Source of the DNA: Piliocolobus tephrosceles
Lineage: Eukaryota > Chordata > Mammalia > Primates > Cercopithecidae
Length of the DNA stretch: 64,000 nucleotides
Direction: 5' to 3'
Assembly: GCF_002776525.5 (NCBI RefSeq)
Contig: NC_045436.1
Coordinates: forward strand, 5,805,918 to 5,869,917
A model generated the notes under the pieces. The model worked only from the letters and a program-made list of their open reading frames with translations. It was not told the DNA's origin and searched no databases. Each line of letters opens with the position of its first letter. The first letter of the stretch is position 1. Of the stretch, positions 12,181-23,289 are shown piece by piece. A program made the position numbers and the translations under genes.

Positions 12181-12540
12181 CTATTCAACTATTTATTGAA
12201 AGGTTTCCATGTGTAGGGAACTGCTAGGAGATGTAGAGAGCAGAAAAAAGCATAAATCTTGATCTCTGCCTTCAATGAGATTACAATTTAGGTGGTAATA
12301 CAAGATATACATGTGTGAAAATATAAACAATCATGAAACATACACACTGCTGTTCAAAACACACTTAGAAGAGCTATAGCAAGAAAACACATGAATGACT
12401 AGAAAACTAATTCTATAATGGGAGTTTCGAGGATTTAGAAAGGACCTCTTGTTGGGATGATTAGGGAGAACTTTCCAGGGGAGAGAGATTTCGAATAGGT
12501 TTTAAGGATGGGTAGAATTGATGGGTGTGAGGACATGATG
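12181..12540 (+). mobile_element. Ancient repeat remnant, family not assigned
   Basis: Reads like the common old mammalian repeat containing 'ctctgccttcaatgagatta', a run of 'aaacaatcatgaaac' type sequence, and 'ctttccaggggagagag' / 'aggttttaaggatgggtag'. The same texture recurs at 18230-18450 and perhaps 19400-19790. I cannot name the family. An A19 tract at 12136-12154 precedes it. Confidence 0.35.
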
Positions 12541-13227
12541 GAACTATATTTGCAACATACCGCGCTTGTGTTTTTTCTGACCAAACATCCTTTAAACCTG
12601 ACTCAGCATCCTCAACGTTGTTCTGAAGATATAAACTGCCATGCAGAAAGAAGGGACCTCTGACAATGAAGAAAGGAAAGATGCTTTCTTTTCTTCTGTG
12701 AGAGGGTGAGCTATGGAATGGATGTGACTGCGAAGAGAAAGATGTTCAAGGGGTCTTGAACATCTGCCTTTAAAAATGTTCTAAAAATTCTTACCAATTA
12801 CATACGGGACTCAACACTCTCAGAAATATCTTTAACAGTACTGAAACCATCCATGTGATGAGGTGGTAAAGCCATGCTTTCAGATGTGCCAAGTCTCACT
12901 TTGGAAATGAAGCATGTAATGTACTTTTGAGGACCAAAATTTACCATTTTGTTGTCATGTTTTTTTAAAAAGCTTTTGTGTGAAAAGCCCATGGATGTTG
13001 TAAGAAAACAGCTCTGTCATAATCTGAATCCTAAAGCAGACTATGATGAAATATGCTTACTTCCTTAGTAGTTAATAGCAGCCTCAATATGATGTTAGTC
13101 TTGGAAACAGTCCCTGGGCACATAAATCAGGCTTTCCTGGATTTTAGTGCATTGCATGTAGGTTAACAGGCCGAACAGTACACAAAATTTCAGGCACTGT
13201 ATATTAACTGGTAAGAAAAAATGTCAA

Positions 13228-13545
13228 GGCCGGGCACAGTGGCTCACGCCTGTAATCCCAGCACTTTGGGAGGATGAGGCAGGCAGATCGACAGAGGTCA
13301 GGAGTTTGAGACCAGCCTGACCAACATGGAGAAAACCCGTCCCTACTAAAACTATAAAATTAGCCGGGCGTGGTGGTGCATGCCTGTAATCCCAGCTACT
13401 CAGGAGGCTGAGGCAGGAGAATCGCTTGAACCCGGGAAGCACAGGTTGAGGTGAGCCGAGATTGCACCATTGCACTCCAGCCTGGGCAACAAGAGCAAAA
13501 CTCTGTCTCAAAAAATAAAACAAAACAAAACGAAACAAAATCCCC
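13228..13545 (+). mobile_element. Alu, full length (AluS-like)
   Basis: Plus orientation, two arms and an A-rich tail with (CAAAA) units. A 14-bp target-site duplication is clear: 13214-13227 (AGAAAAAATGTCAA) and 13546-13559 (AGAGAAAATGTCAA). Confidence 0.95.
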
Positions 13546-13559
13546 AGAGAAAATGTCAA

Positions 13560-14780
13560 ATACTATTTACTGAATGCCTCCCTCAGAGCAGCGAGAGAGA
13601 CAGATACATAGCTGAGGGAAATCTGGGGCAGTCTGATTCTTTCCTATTGGCAAATCCTGCTGCTGTGGACTTCCCGGTCCCTGTGAGCAGCTCTGGGATG
13701 ATCCGTGCTGGTGAGGTCGTGTGTGGTGAGCAGCCCACAGCGGGAGGACCTGGACTGCCTAAGATTGAGGCTGGGGGAAGAGCAGAACAGCAAGACACTT
13801 CAGAGGACCGTGCACCCTCTTCACAGGTGGTGCTGACATTTCACCATATTCCTTTGCACACAACAGCTCTTGAAATAAAAGCAGGGGAAACCTACCTGAC
13901 CCTTTCTGGACTGGCTCCATTCCCCAGGTAGCGTTGACGCTAAAGCCTGGTGCATGCTAGGGGGTTGCATCCAAGCACAAGAAGGAGCCAGTAACAGAAA
14001 CGGACGTCCTAGAATCTGGAATAAGAAGAAAGAGTAAACTTTCAAGTCATAGTATCCTAAATGAGCATTTCGGATTGGCTACTGAGGGCCTGTGGAACAC
14101 GACAGGAATCTGGTACTTTACCTTCGTAGATCTACTTTTTAAAAATGAGTTCCAGAACTCTCTGCTCTTCTTACAATTCAGGGCTTGAGGTACTGGTACA
14201 AGTTCAGTTCAAAAGCTGGCAAAAGGCACCTTAAAAAGGCTTTGTGAATGTACTTTGCTGGTAACGTTTTGAGGAGGGGGAAAAAAAGGAATCCTCTTTA
14301 CCATTCTTTTATCTTATTTGCACGGAACAGCTGGAATCCTGTTCCATGCCTATCCCATACATCACAGCCACTTGCTGAGCCAACATCCCACTGCAATGCC
14401 TCGGAATCTGCAGTGTCACTCCTCTTCTGCTTGTTCTCTGCAAAGTGAAGTCACAGGGATGGATCAGCCAACCTGACTTCTCACTGCCCTGCCCAGAATC
14501 CTTTGTGAACTGAAATGAGTCATCGCTCCAAGAAAAGCTACAGCCTCTGTTTGTCTGTGCAGGCTCCTTTGTCTGTGCAGTGCGGAGACGCGAGGTCGGA
14601 ATGTACCCCAGGCGAGGGGTGGCGAGGAGCACATTCTCCTCTCTAGGGGCCCAGGTCCCCTCCCATGCATTAGCACCAACTCATATTTTTTAATCATGAA
14701 AAAGGTAAAAAGGGCACATACCTCCAGATGCTTGAAGAGAGAACACACACATTAAAATTGATCTGGCGTCATATACTCAC
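13560..14780. other. Unassigned intronic stretch
   Basis: No exon or recognisable repeat. The open frame reaching 13931 begins inside the preceding Alu and has no family resemblance. Confidence 0.4.
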
Positions 14781-14785
14781 CAGTC
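14775..14785 (-). promoter_or_regulatory. Candidate unused or alternative splice donor
   Basis: The minus strand reads GACTG|GTGAGTAT, a near-ideal donor core. It lies about 200-300 bp downstream (in STOX2 direction) of the CpG-dense patch, so the two could bound an alternative first exon. In the phase needed by the next exon, a TAA stop lies 12 nt before the junction. Such an exon could therefore only be 5' UTR, with translation starting at a methionine inside the 1181-1333 exon. Entirely inferential. Confidence 0.25.
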
Positions 14786-14979
14786 CGTAATTAGAGACCT
14801 GCCACATTTTCCTATTTTTGTGTTAAGGCTGGCTTTGCATTGTGACGAAGGACGCATCTCCCTTCTGTGTGTAACAGGCGGTTCTACTGTACACTGTATC
14901 AAAGTTTAGCTGCAGTGAGCTATTTGTCATAAATTCCAGTTGCCGTGCAAGTCTTTGCAAGCCTGGGTCTCTTTATTGC

Positions 14980-15072
14980 CGACACGCAGCCGTCAGGCTC
15001 GCGGTCCGGGCAGCGGCGGAGCTCGCCCAGCACCAGCCAGCGCGGCTTCTGCCGCTGCGAGGAGGGCGGCGT
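14980..15072. promoter_or_regulatory. Isolated CpG-dense patch, candidate promoter or enhancer
   Basis: About 15 CpGs occur in roughly 93 bp, including GCTCGCGGTCCGGGCAGCGG and GGAGGGCGGCGTTGGG. CpGs are rare in the flanking intron. A GAGGTCA nuclear-receptor-like half-site follows at about 15079. The patch is much shorter than a formal CpG island. It belongs to no repeat I recognise, so retained CpGs suggest an unmethylated or recently GC-rich site. Confidence 0.35.
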
Positions 15073-15179
15073 TGGGAATGAGGTCACTGTGTCAGGAACT
15101 CGCTCTCAGCAGGAGCCTCTCCTGCGCTTACAACACAACTCCAGTCGCACCCAGAAGGAGAAGTAGGATTCATGGGACT

Positions 15180-17130
15180 GGGGGGTGGCTGTTTCCTCCG
15201 TCTTTTCTTAAAAATGCCTACGGCTAAGATCAGCACGGTGAAAATGATCCACGTATCTGCATAAAAATGTCCTTTTCATTGCACTATGGGTGCCACGCTC
15301 ACCTGTGGACATGCATTTACACACCGACACACACACTCAGGGGAACTTATGCCAGCAGAGAAAACATTTAGTCTTTATTTAGAGTGCATGAAGCAACACG
15401 TAAACATCTCAGGAGGAAAACGGGGGCGGCACTTGAGAGAGAGGACAGAATGGAAGGAGTAGAGCAGCCACATAAAACCCACACAAAAATGGAGTCAGAG
15501 AGGCTAAGGAAACGAATCCCACGGCAGTGGAACTGCTACTGCCAAGCTCTCCCAAACGGAGTAACGTCAAAACAGGCACATCTTGCTGCCTCCACTCAGG
15601 ATCCAGGTAACCAAAAAATTATCCCATTCTCAGAAACCCATAGAGGTGGGTGGCAGATGACTGTGCAGCAAATTCTCCCACATCCTCATGAATCCAGCAG
15701 CTCAGCTACCAGGGGCACAAAATGTAGGGTGCCAGTAAAGACGGGAAATGCACTGAAGCTCTTCGTAAGGCACCCCTGAAACTCAGAGTTGCAGGGGTCC
15801 CCATGTGGGTCTCCCGGCTAAAATCCTGGAAGCATCCTATTCTCTCCTGACTCTGGTGATTCAGCCTGTCCTCCAAAACCTACACCACAGAGCTCAGGCT
15901 CCGGCAAAGACCTCCCTGCGAGTTGAGTCCAAATCAGTGTCTCTTCTCACCCCTGCACAGTGACACCCATTCTGTCCTTGGGAGGCCACAAAATGTGTAA
16001 CCCTCTTGTGCGCCATCACCCATCTGACAGCTACAGACACTAACCGGGTCCCTGTGCCCAGATCAGCTCTTCTCTAGTTACCCAGAGTCTGGAACACTTG
16101 GCAGGCACGCAGACTATCTATTCATCTACTGATCCACTGAGATGCTTGCTTTGAATGTTATTAAATGAAACGTCTTCCATGCCCTCAACCACCTGACGCT
16201 CTTCACATCCTCTGCCCTCCTGGGGTCCCCCCTTTGCTCTGGTCTGGCGTATCCATTGCCCTCCGATGATGTGGCATCCTCCTGCTGAGTCCTCCCTGTG
16301 GCACTATGTCCTCCCTGTGGCACTATGTCCTCCCTGTCCTGGACTATCTGTCACCCTGTGACCCTTGAGAACGTGTTCCACACCAACTGCTACTGCTGCA
16401 CTTTTTAACAGCCTCATCAATTTTACCTTGTATGCTTGATCAGAAGCATATAAGGACATAGTAGGCCATAGATAGATGAAAACATACATGTTTGGATATT
16501 AGAAATTATAACTGCATTTTTATTATATGTTCTCATCCCTTTTCTTCAAGTATTTGTTTTTCTTTCTCCACTTATTTAACCAAATACGGTCTTGATTTTC
16601 CTTTCTAGTGTATGATTTCCTCTCCTCTTTGATAAGCCAGTAGCTGCTCATCCATGCCACAGATGGAGCCTAGGGCTCAGCACCAGGGCCTCCAACCAAA
16701 GTCACTCACCTTTCATCAAACCCCTTTAAGTGTGGCTGTGTTGTTGGTTATAAATCCACCCAAACGCACGCAATCCAGCCCATTCCTGTGGGGCCTGTTC
16801 TGATCACTGTGAGGTCAGACAGCGCGCCTAACAAGCACACACACCTTAAGAATGTGATGATGGACGCACAGAACAAATGTATTACAAATTCAGATCTAAA
16901 TAGACCTATCTGTAGTCCTAGCAATGAAAGAGCCTCCTGGGAAGGCCTGGGTCACTGCACCACTTCCTGACAGTTAAAGACACAAGTTTCTTCTATAATC
17001 TATGAAAGGTTAAATATGTGGAGAAAGAAAAAAAAATCCAAATACTCAAAGAAAAGGGATGAGAATGTACGAATAAAAATGTAGTCATAATTTCTAATAT
17101 CCAAGCATGCGTGTTTTCATCTCTATATGG
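15180..17130. other. Unassigned intronic stretch
   Basis: No exon or named transposon. It contains the short 19-bp tandem repeat at 16291-16338, annotated separately. Confidence 0.4.
16291..16338. repeat. 19-bp tandem repeat, about 2.5 copies
   Basis: CCTCCCTGTGGCACTATGT at 16291-16309 is repeated exactly at 16310-16328, and a third partial copy (CCTCCCTGTC) follows. Confidence 0.9.
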
Positions 17131-17311
17131 GCCTAGTATGTCTGCATTTGGAAACTCACATAACCTTCAGAAGGACTCTGGAAGTTAAGTACTGGGGTGA
17201 TCCCCACCTAAAGAGGGGAACTGTCTTCCTGAAGCTCGTAGAGCTGGTAAACGGCAGAGACAGGATTTGAACCCAAGGCAGCTGGCTCTTGAGTCTGTTC
17301 TTTCAGCCACT
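17131..17311 (+). mobile_element. MIR SINE fragment
   Basis: Contains 'aactcacataaccttcagaa', 'ggtgatccccacctaaagag', 'cggcagagacaggatttgaa' and 'cccaaggcagctggctcttg'. These correspond to the 3' half of MIR in plus orientation. Confidence 0.85.
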
Positions 17312-17573
17312 GAAAGTTGATTTTACCTTTTACCCTTTTATGTATGCTGTTCTACAGACTTTCTACATCATCTTCAACAACCATTGCTGTTGAAAGTCTG
17401 TTCTTTCAACAACACATGCTACCTCTTAATTATTAGAATAAAAAAGTCACTGTAAACAAAAAGTGTTAAAACCTGTATCTCAATTTTTAAATTTAAACTG
17501 AAGCCAATCTGCTTACTTGGCACACGGACCAATGAGGTAAGTTCACAGGTGGGGTCTCCCGTAGGAATTGCCT

Positions 17574-17797
17574 CTGCTGGGGTCTATGACCCCTGATGAC
17601 TGCCCCCCAGCAGACTTTTATTGAAGGACCATGGGAAAAAGTATACATGGTCAGGCAAAACCACCACAAGCTCATCTTGCTGCCCTACTGAGCGTACGAT
17701 GGGTTTCATAATGGACACCATTGGCCTCCACCGAGAAATAAAGACAAGAAAGGTCTGCTGATGCTTTAGATCTTGGTGTCTGACGGCAAGATGAGCT
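17574..17797. repeat. Cluster of inverted repeats
   Basis: Three stem-forming pairs occur here: GGGGTC/GACCCC with a 3-nt loop (17579-17593), CTGCTGGGG/CCCCAGCAG (17574-17582 with about 17605-17613), and AGCTCATCTTGC/GCAAGATGAGCT (17669-17680 with 17786-17797). They may be relics of a transposon with terminal inverted repeats, but I cannot name one. Confidence 0.6.
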
Positions 17798-18229
17798 CAA
17801 GAATCACACGCAGCCGTCATTAGCAGTCCTCCTCCTTGCCCCGTGCCTCTTGCATCTTTGAGTAACAGCTTCGGTGTTACAGTAAAGATTTACAAACATC
17901 ACACAGAGGACCGCAGAGGTGATTTGCTCAGTTGATGAGGTGTGGGCAGAGGTTGTGCTTGGCACTTGCCTGCGTCCTTGGCAGCAGATTAAATAGTAGC
18001 GCCACATAGTGACACAGGGAGGATCTTAACAAATGCTTGATGACTAATGGTCTCACACGCTCTTAGAGCTGCTCCACTTGAAAAAGCAGAGAGCAATAAA
18101 TATCATTAAATCAATTAAAAATATTCACCAGGTAACTAATTGCAAAGTCCTACGGTCAGTTTGGGAATTTAAATCTTAAATCTTTAAGGTCGTGTACATA
18201 TGCAATATATGAACCTTCGTGCACACTCT

Positions 18230-18450
18230 CTCATGGACAAATGACACGGTGTCTGCCCTCAAGAAGCTTAAAATGTACTTCAGGAGGTAAGATACTCACA
18301 TATAAAAACTGCAAAAATACAAGGCAGTGTATTTCAAAAATACAAGGAACAGGTAACCAGTACCCCCAAGAATTTTGAAGAAAAGAACCAGGGTCGAAAG
18401 AGTCAGCAATGGCTTCCAGGGAAAGGCAAACTTGTTCTAGAATCTGGACA
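18230..18450 (+). mobile_element. Ancient repeat remnant, family not assigned
   Basis: Contains 'tctgccctcaagaagcttaa' and 'atggcttccagggaaaggca'. This is the same texture as 12181-12540, so probably the same old family. Confidence 0.35.
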
Positions 18451-18756
18451 GGTGAAAAAAAAGAGAAAGCACAGCCCATATGTCATAACATAAGCTCCAT
18501 GAGCAGGGATGTTTTTTGCATGTTTTGTGTTTGCAGATATATCCCTGAAAGTGCCTAGCCAACAGCAGACCCCAAATCTATGCTGAAGGAAAGAGAGGAC
18601 TGACCTGCAGAGAGGGAGCACGGACAAGGTGTGGAGGTTTGGATGGGAGGGAGGTGGGGTTCATAAGGCAGGTGGGCCTGCCTGGGGCTGGGGGTTCATT
18701 ACTGGGAAGTAGAGGAAGAGGAGGCAAGAGGGGTGGCCGAAGGTCAGATTCAGAAC

Positions 18757-18920
18757 GTGGCACACGGTGGCTCATGCCTGCAATCCCAGCACTCTGGGAG
18801 GCAGGAAGATCACTTGAGGGCAGGAGTTCAAGGCTGCAGTGAGCTATGATTGCACCACTGCACTTCAGGCCTGGGAAAGAGCAAGATCCTGTCTCTAAAA
18901 ATTAATTAACCAAAAAAAAA
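18757..18920 (+). mobile_element. Alu-related monomer (FAM/FLAM-like) or internally deleted AluJ
   Basis: A left-arm start (ACGGTGGCTCATGCCTGCAA) passes directly into CAGGAGTTCAAGGCTGCAGT and 'gagctatgattgcaccactg', followed by an A-rich tail. The total of about 160 bp fits a fossil Alu monomer, or a dimer that lost one arm. Confidence 0.8.
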
Positions 18921-20580
18921 TTTAAAGAACAGTCTTTAATGGATAGGAAAATGGCCCACTTTATATTTGTAATGAATTTCACTCGGTATTTGCTAGATGG
19001 CCCTTAGTAAGTCTCCTCCCAAAGAAGCATGACACCTCCATTCTCCAAAAACATTTATAAGTTCACGGCGGCTCCCAGGAGGGAAGGGATGCTGACAATA
19101 TGGTCAGACGCGGCTTCCCCCAGGGACTTCTCGGCCTCCTATCACAACTCAGAAGTCTGTGGGGTCAAGATTCTCTCCCCTTTTCAAGACTGCACCAATC
19201 GGGGAGAAAACAATCCTAGTCTGTGACAATATTCCACTAAACCTCCTTTCGAGTCAAAACACACTTATAAAATACAGCACATGAGATCCTAGCGTATGGC
19301 TGAGGTCAGAGTAACGATGAATGGGTACCGCTCCTATATGCATTGTTCAACATCAGCATCTGTGTCATTCAAGGCAAAGAGGGAAATAGGACCAGGAGAA
19401 TAAAGAAAGATGGTTATTTCTGATATGAGAAAAGCGCCATCAAGGAAGCATGGAGGGAACTGAGAGGTGCTTCAGGAAGGAAGAGGCACTGAGGCGGCCC
19501 CGCAGGATGGGCGAGTAAAGGGGTGGGAAGAGGCAAGATGAGAGTGGCTTTCCAGGCGGCAAGGCAGTATGAACAGAGACGACGTGGTTAGACAGTCTGA
19601 GATGTTCTGGAGAATGGCTGGTGGTAGATTCAGCATGGCTGGGTTGAAGGGATTCTATGAAGGAGATTGGTAGCAAAGAGGCCAAAGAGTCAGTCAGGCA
19701 GGGATAAAGATACCATTAAATACATAGAGAATGGTATTAAAGGTTTCTACAGGGGAGATGTTCCTCATGCTGAATGTTTAGGTTATGCAGGCAACAGGGT
19801 ATAGGATTCATGCAAAGGAAAAGATAATTACTGAGGCAAGGTAAAAGCCTACTGTGAGAGAGTGGACAAGATGGAGAGTGCTCAACCAGGGAACAGACAG
19901 AAGCAGAGAGAGGTGCTTATAAAAATTACAGATAACTTTCCTATTTCACAGAAGTACTATCTGACATTTCCAACATGAAATCCTGGAATTCTATCAGAAA
20001 TGCATTTCTAGGAGTTTCATAACGCACCTAACACTGTCTCCTCAGCATCTATCGAAAAGACTATCTGTGCTCTAGCAGTAGCCTGACATTTGGAATAGTG
20101 CCCAGGGTAGAATATTAGCGCAAACTGAGAAATAAAGGGAAGAGGAGAAATTCTCTAAACAAAAACCCCTGGGCACCAATAACAGATTAGACTTTCTTAG
20201 TCGCATAAAATTGATTAAAAAAAAAAAACGACACAAATTAAAAACTCAACAAAAGCCGTTTGGAAAACAGAAAGTTCCTACATTTTCAGGGCCTTTATAG
20301 CCCAGGATTGACTACGTTTAAGTGCATGTTTGTAATGGTGGAAGAAACCATTTCAATTAAATTGGGTAAGATTTCCTTGTACTGTATATGCAAGAAAACT
20401 AAATATTAAAAAAAATACACTTGGTGTTCTTACAAGTATTAGAGAGCATCACTATGAACATGAAGTGAAGAACATTGCTATTCTGTTACTTAAATTCTCA
20501 AAAGTCTTTGGATCAGTCAATTCTCATAGGATTGAGAACACTGAATGAGTGCAGGTGAGAGCTGGAGGAGACACGGAAAG
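18921..20580. other. Unassigned intronic stretch
   Basis: No exon identified. The 19400-19790 part resembles the unassigned old repeat at 12181-12540 in its GA-rich content, but too weakly to call. An A-rich run lies at about 20218-20228. Confidence 0.35.
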
Positions 20581-20740
20581 ACATCTAGTGCATCATCACT
20601 TGATCAAATATAATCCTAGAGCCCAAAGTGGGAAGGTGACTTCCCAGGTTGCAAAGCTTTACTGGCAAAACCAGAACTAGCACTGAGGTCCCCTGATTCT
20701 CAGTGCTGGTGTCCCTCCGTTACTCCACAACACCTCCTTG
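20581..20740 (+). mobile_element. MIR/L2-type fragment
   Basis: 'agcccaaagtgggaaggtga', 'cagaactagcactgaggtcc' and 'cctgattctcagtgctggtg' follow the 3' part of MIR in plus orientation, diverged. Confidence 0.6.
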
Positions 20741-20793
20741 TAAAATACATTAAAAAGAAAAGTCAACTCTAAGGCTTTTCCAGATGCACTTTG

Positions 20794-20962
20794 TGTTGTG
20801 TTTTGTTTTGTGTGAGACGGAGTCTCGCTCTGTTGCCCAGGCTGGGGTGCAGTGGCGCAATCTTAGCTCACTGCAACCTCTCCACCTCCTGGGTTCAAGT
20901 GATTCTCCTGCCTCAGCCTCCCAAAGTGCTGGGATTACAGACGTGAGCCACTGCGCCTGGCC
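20794..20962 (-). mobile_element. Alu reduced to one unit by inter-arm deletion
   Basis: Minus orientation. The right arm runs to CTCCTGCCTCAGCCTCCC and then continues as AAAGTGCTGGGATTACAG, which is the equivalent position of the left arm. The centre and most of the left arm are lost. Target-site duplications are intact: CCAGATGCACTTTG (20780-20793) and CCAGGTGCACTTTG (20963-20976). Confidence 0.93.
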
Positions 20963-20976
20963 CCAGGTGCACTTTG

Positions 20977-22699
20977 GATAAAAAGTTATACATTAAGTGT
21001 GCAGATATCCAGTGTTTTCCATACCACATTATGGTATAAACTATTTTTCTGCCCTAAGTTTGTCTAATCAATATCCAGAGAAGACACATAAGGAAAAGAT
21101 GAAAGTAAAAATGAGGGAAAACTGAGGAGCTTATGATTTTTCAGTTAAAAAGCCAGACTCTAAATTGCTGTTTTAACATTAAACAATAAGAAAACGATGA
21201 GACAGCACAGAAAAATGAAATGTTGCCCTTCTCCATTACAATTTTATTACATAGCATTTGGATTTACGGACTATTTCTTTCCAACCTACTGAGTTAAAAC
21301 ACGCCTGAGTATATCTCAGACGTTTCTATCTAGTATCTGTATTTACACTGCAGAGGATAATGGTGGAGGCCCACAGAAGCCCCCAATATGCAGAGGAAGA
21401 ACAGTTAGATTCTACTGTGAAGACGCCCTGAAATTCACACAGTCTATGCATTCTACTCTAAGATAGACCCCGATTGTCCTAATAACAAAAGTTTAAAACT
21501 TTGTTTACAATGAACACCATTGAATATTACTTTCCAAAATGTACAAGTGAACTGACCCCTTAGGGAGACCATCCACATTTATCTGGAGGTTGTATGAGCC
21601 TGCCAGTGTATGGCCCCAATCCCTTGGGACAAATATGCCCCCAATTTGAGAAACAACAACTACATCTAAAAATATGCCCTAAAAATGGCATTTCCCAATT
21701 AGTTTTCAAAACTATCATCAGTATTTCTGTTGCTTTAAACATATACCGCCATTGAGTCCTAGAGCTCTTTTAGCTGGAATTAGTTAGAAGGTCAAAGAGC
21801 TGAGAAACTGAGTTACTTTGTCACTGGGTTATTTAATTAGAACTAAGTTATCCTCTCTGTGGGTTGCATTCCTTCTCTGCAAGATGGAATCGGGAAAAAA
21901 ATATGAAGGTTGCAAAGGCTGCCATATTTTTGCAAAACAGACATAGCAACAGAATCAACCTCTGACCTCAAGGTGCTTCCAATTAAGTGAGGAATGAAAA
22001 GTAAACATACATGAAAAGAAAATATCACAGTACTTCTAAAAAAAAAAATCATGAATAAGAGGGAAAAAAATCACTCCAAACTAAGTCCAGACGGAGTGTA
22101 AAGTAAAGAAATACTGGCCAAACATTCTCATCACAAAGCTGAACTCGGCATGACCAGGCTGAATTTGTACTTCTCACAGTCCCCAGTGGAACCAGTTGGA
22201 AGGGGCAAGCCACAATGGAACACCCAGTTCAGGGGTGTTTGCAGGGGCCTTCCAAGGGCTGCTTTCCTGACACCTCTGCATCCGGGGACAGGCTCCTAAT
22301 GTCCACCTCTGTCCCTACTGACAAGGATGACAACAGGATCCGGACTGTTGTGTTCACCTGGTGAAAGTATAGTTACTTTCAGCACCCAAAAACAACCCAA
22401 TATTCGCTGGCTTAAAAATAAACGTTATTTGGGCTTTGGTCTCCCCTATACCTTTCGTATCACAATCACAAACTTCTACACTCCTACTAACATCTTTAAT
22501 GTACATTAGCCTCATCCTCAGTATCACCTCCCTATATCACCTCATGGAAGTTGGATCATGCATTTTTGTTTATAAAGCTAGAAAATGTCATAAAATCCTG
22601 ATGTCAAAAAGTAAAAACTCGTCATAATTTCTTTTATCTCTCTGAATGAATAAAAATAACATAATTTGTTTTCTAAGATCACAGTGATTATACAGTCAT
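20977..22699. other. Unassigned intronic stretch with first copy of a dispersed 46-bp repeat
   Basis: No exon or named transposon. Positions 22113-22158 are repeated at 22806-22851 with two mismatches. Confidence 0.45.
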
Positions 22700-23255
22700 C
22701 TATATTTGTGCTGTCAAATCGAGTAGCTACTAAGTGTGTGTGGCTCTTTAATTATAAGTTAACTTAAATTAAATAAAATTAAAATATTAATTCCTCAGGA
22801 ATAACACTGGCCAGACATTCTCATCACAAAGGTGAACTCGGCATGACCAGGTCTAAAATACTAGTTCTCGAGGAACTAACATAAGACCTGAAATATAAGA
22901 CCTAACAATACATTTAGAATCTGGATTTTTAACTAAAAAATCATAAGCTCTCAGTTTTTCTCCTATTACTATCATCTTTTCCTTCCTTGTCTTCTTTGAA
23001 CATTGATTATAAGAACTTAGGGCAGAAAAAGTTTATGCCACAGTGTGGTATCTTTCTGAGGAACTCATATTTAATTTTATTTAAATTAACTGAAAATTAG
23101 GAACTAATATTGTTAGTTCCTAATAATATTTAAAATAATAATAAAATATTATTACAAGTGCTCAATAGCTACATGTAACTAGTATTTACGATGCTGGATG
23201 GAGCAGATAGACAACATTTTCATCATCTCAGAAAGTTATACTGGACAGTACTGAT
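22700..23255 (-). mobile_element. Rearranged non-autonomous hAT-type DNA transposon relic
   Basis: 22702-22799 (GTGCTGTCAAATCGAGTAGC, then an A/T-rich run to ATTCCTCAGG) and 23145-23255 (AAGTGCTCAATAGCTACATG ... AGAAAGTTATACTGGACAGT) match two ends of the common mammalian element whose copies start CAGTGCTGTCCAATAG. A piece of the same element lies in the opposite orientation at 23056-23098 (CTGAGGAACTCATATTTAAT). Unrelated sequence fills 22800-23055. The exact family name is not certain. Confidence 0.5.
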
Positions 23256-23289
23256 CTGGTTAATCAATAGGCAATCACAAGAATATCAG

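Noticed and set aside
13470..13931. 153-codon open frame
   Set aside because: Begins inside an Alu tail and then runs through unassigned intron; no family resemblance.
14823..14930. 35-codon minus-strand frame just downstream of the CpG patch
   Set aside because: It has a stop before the strong donor and no matching splice phase, so it cannot join STOX2. Kept only as part of a possible untranslated exon.
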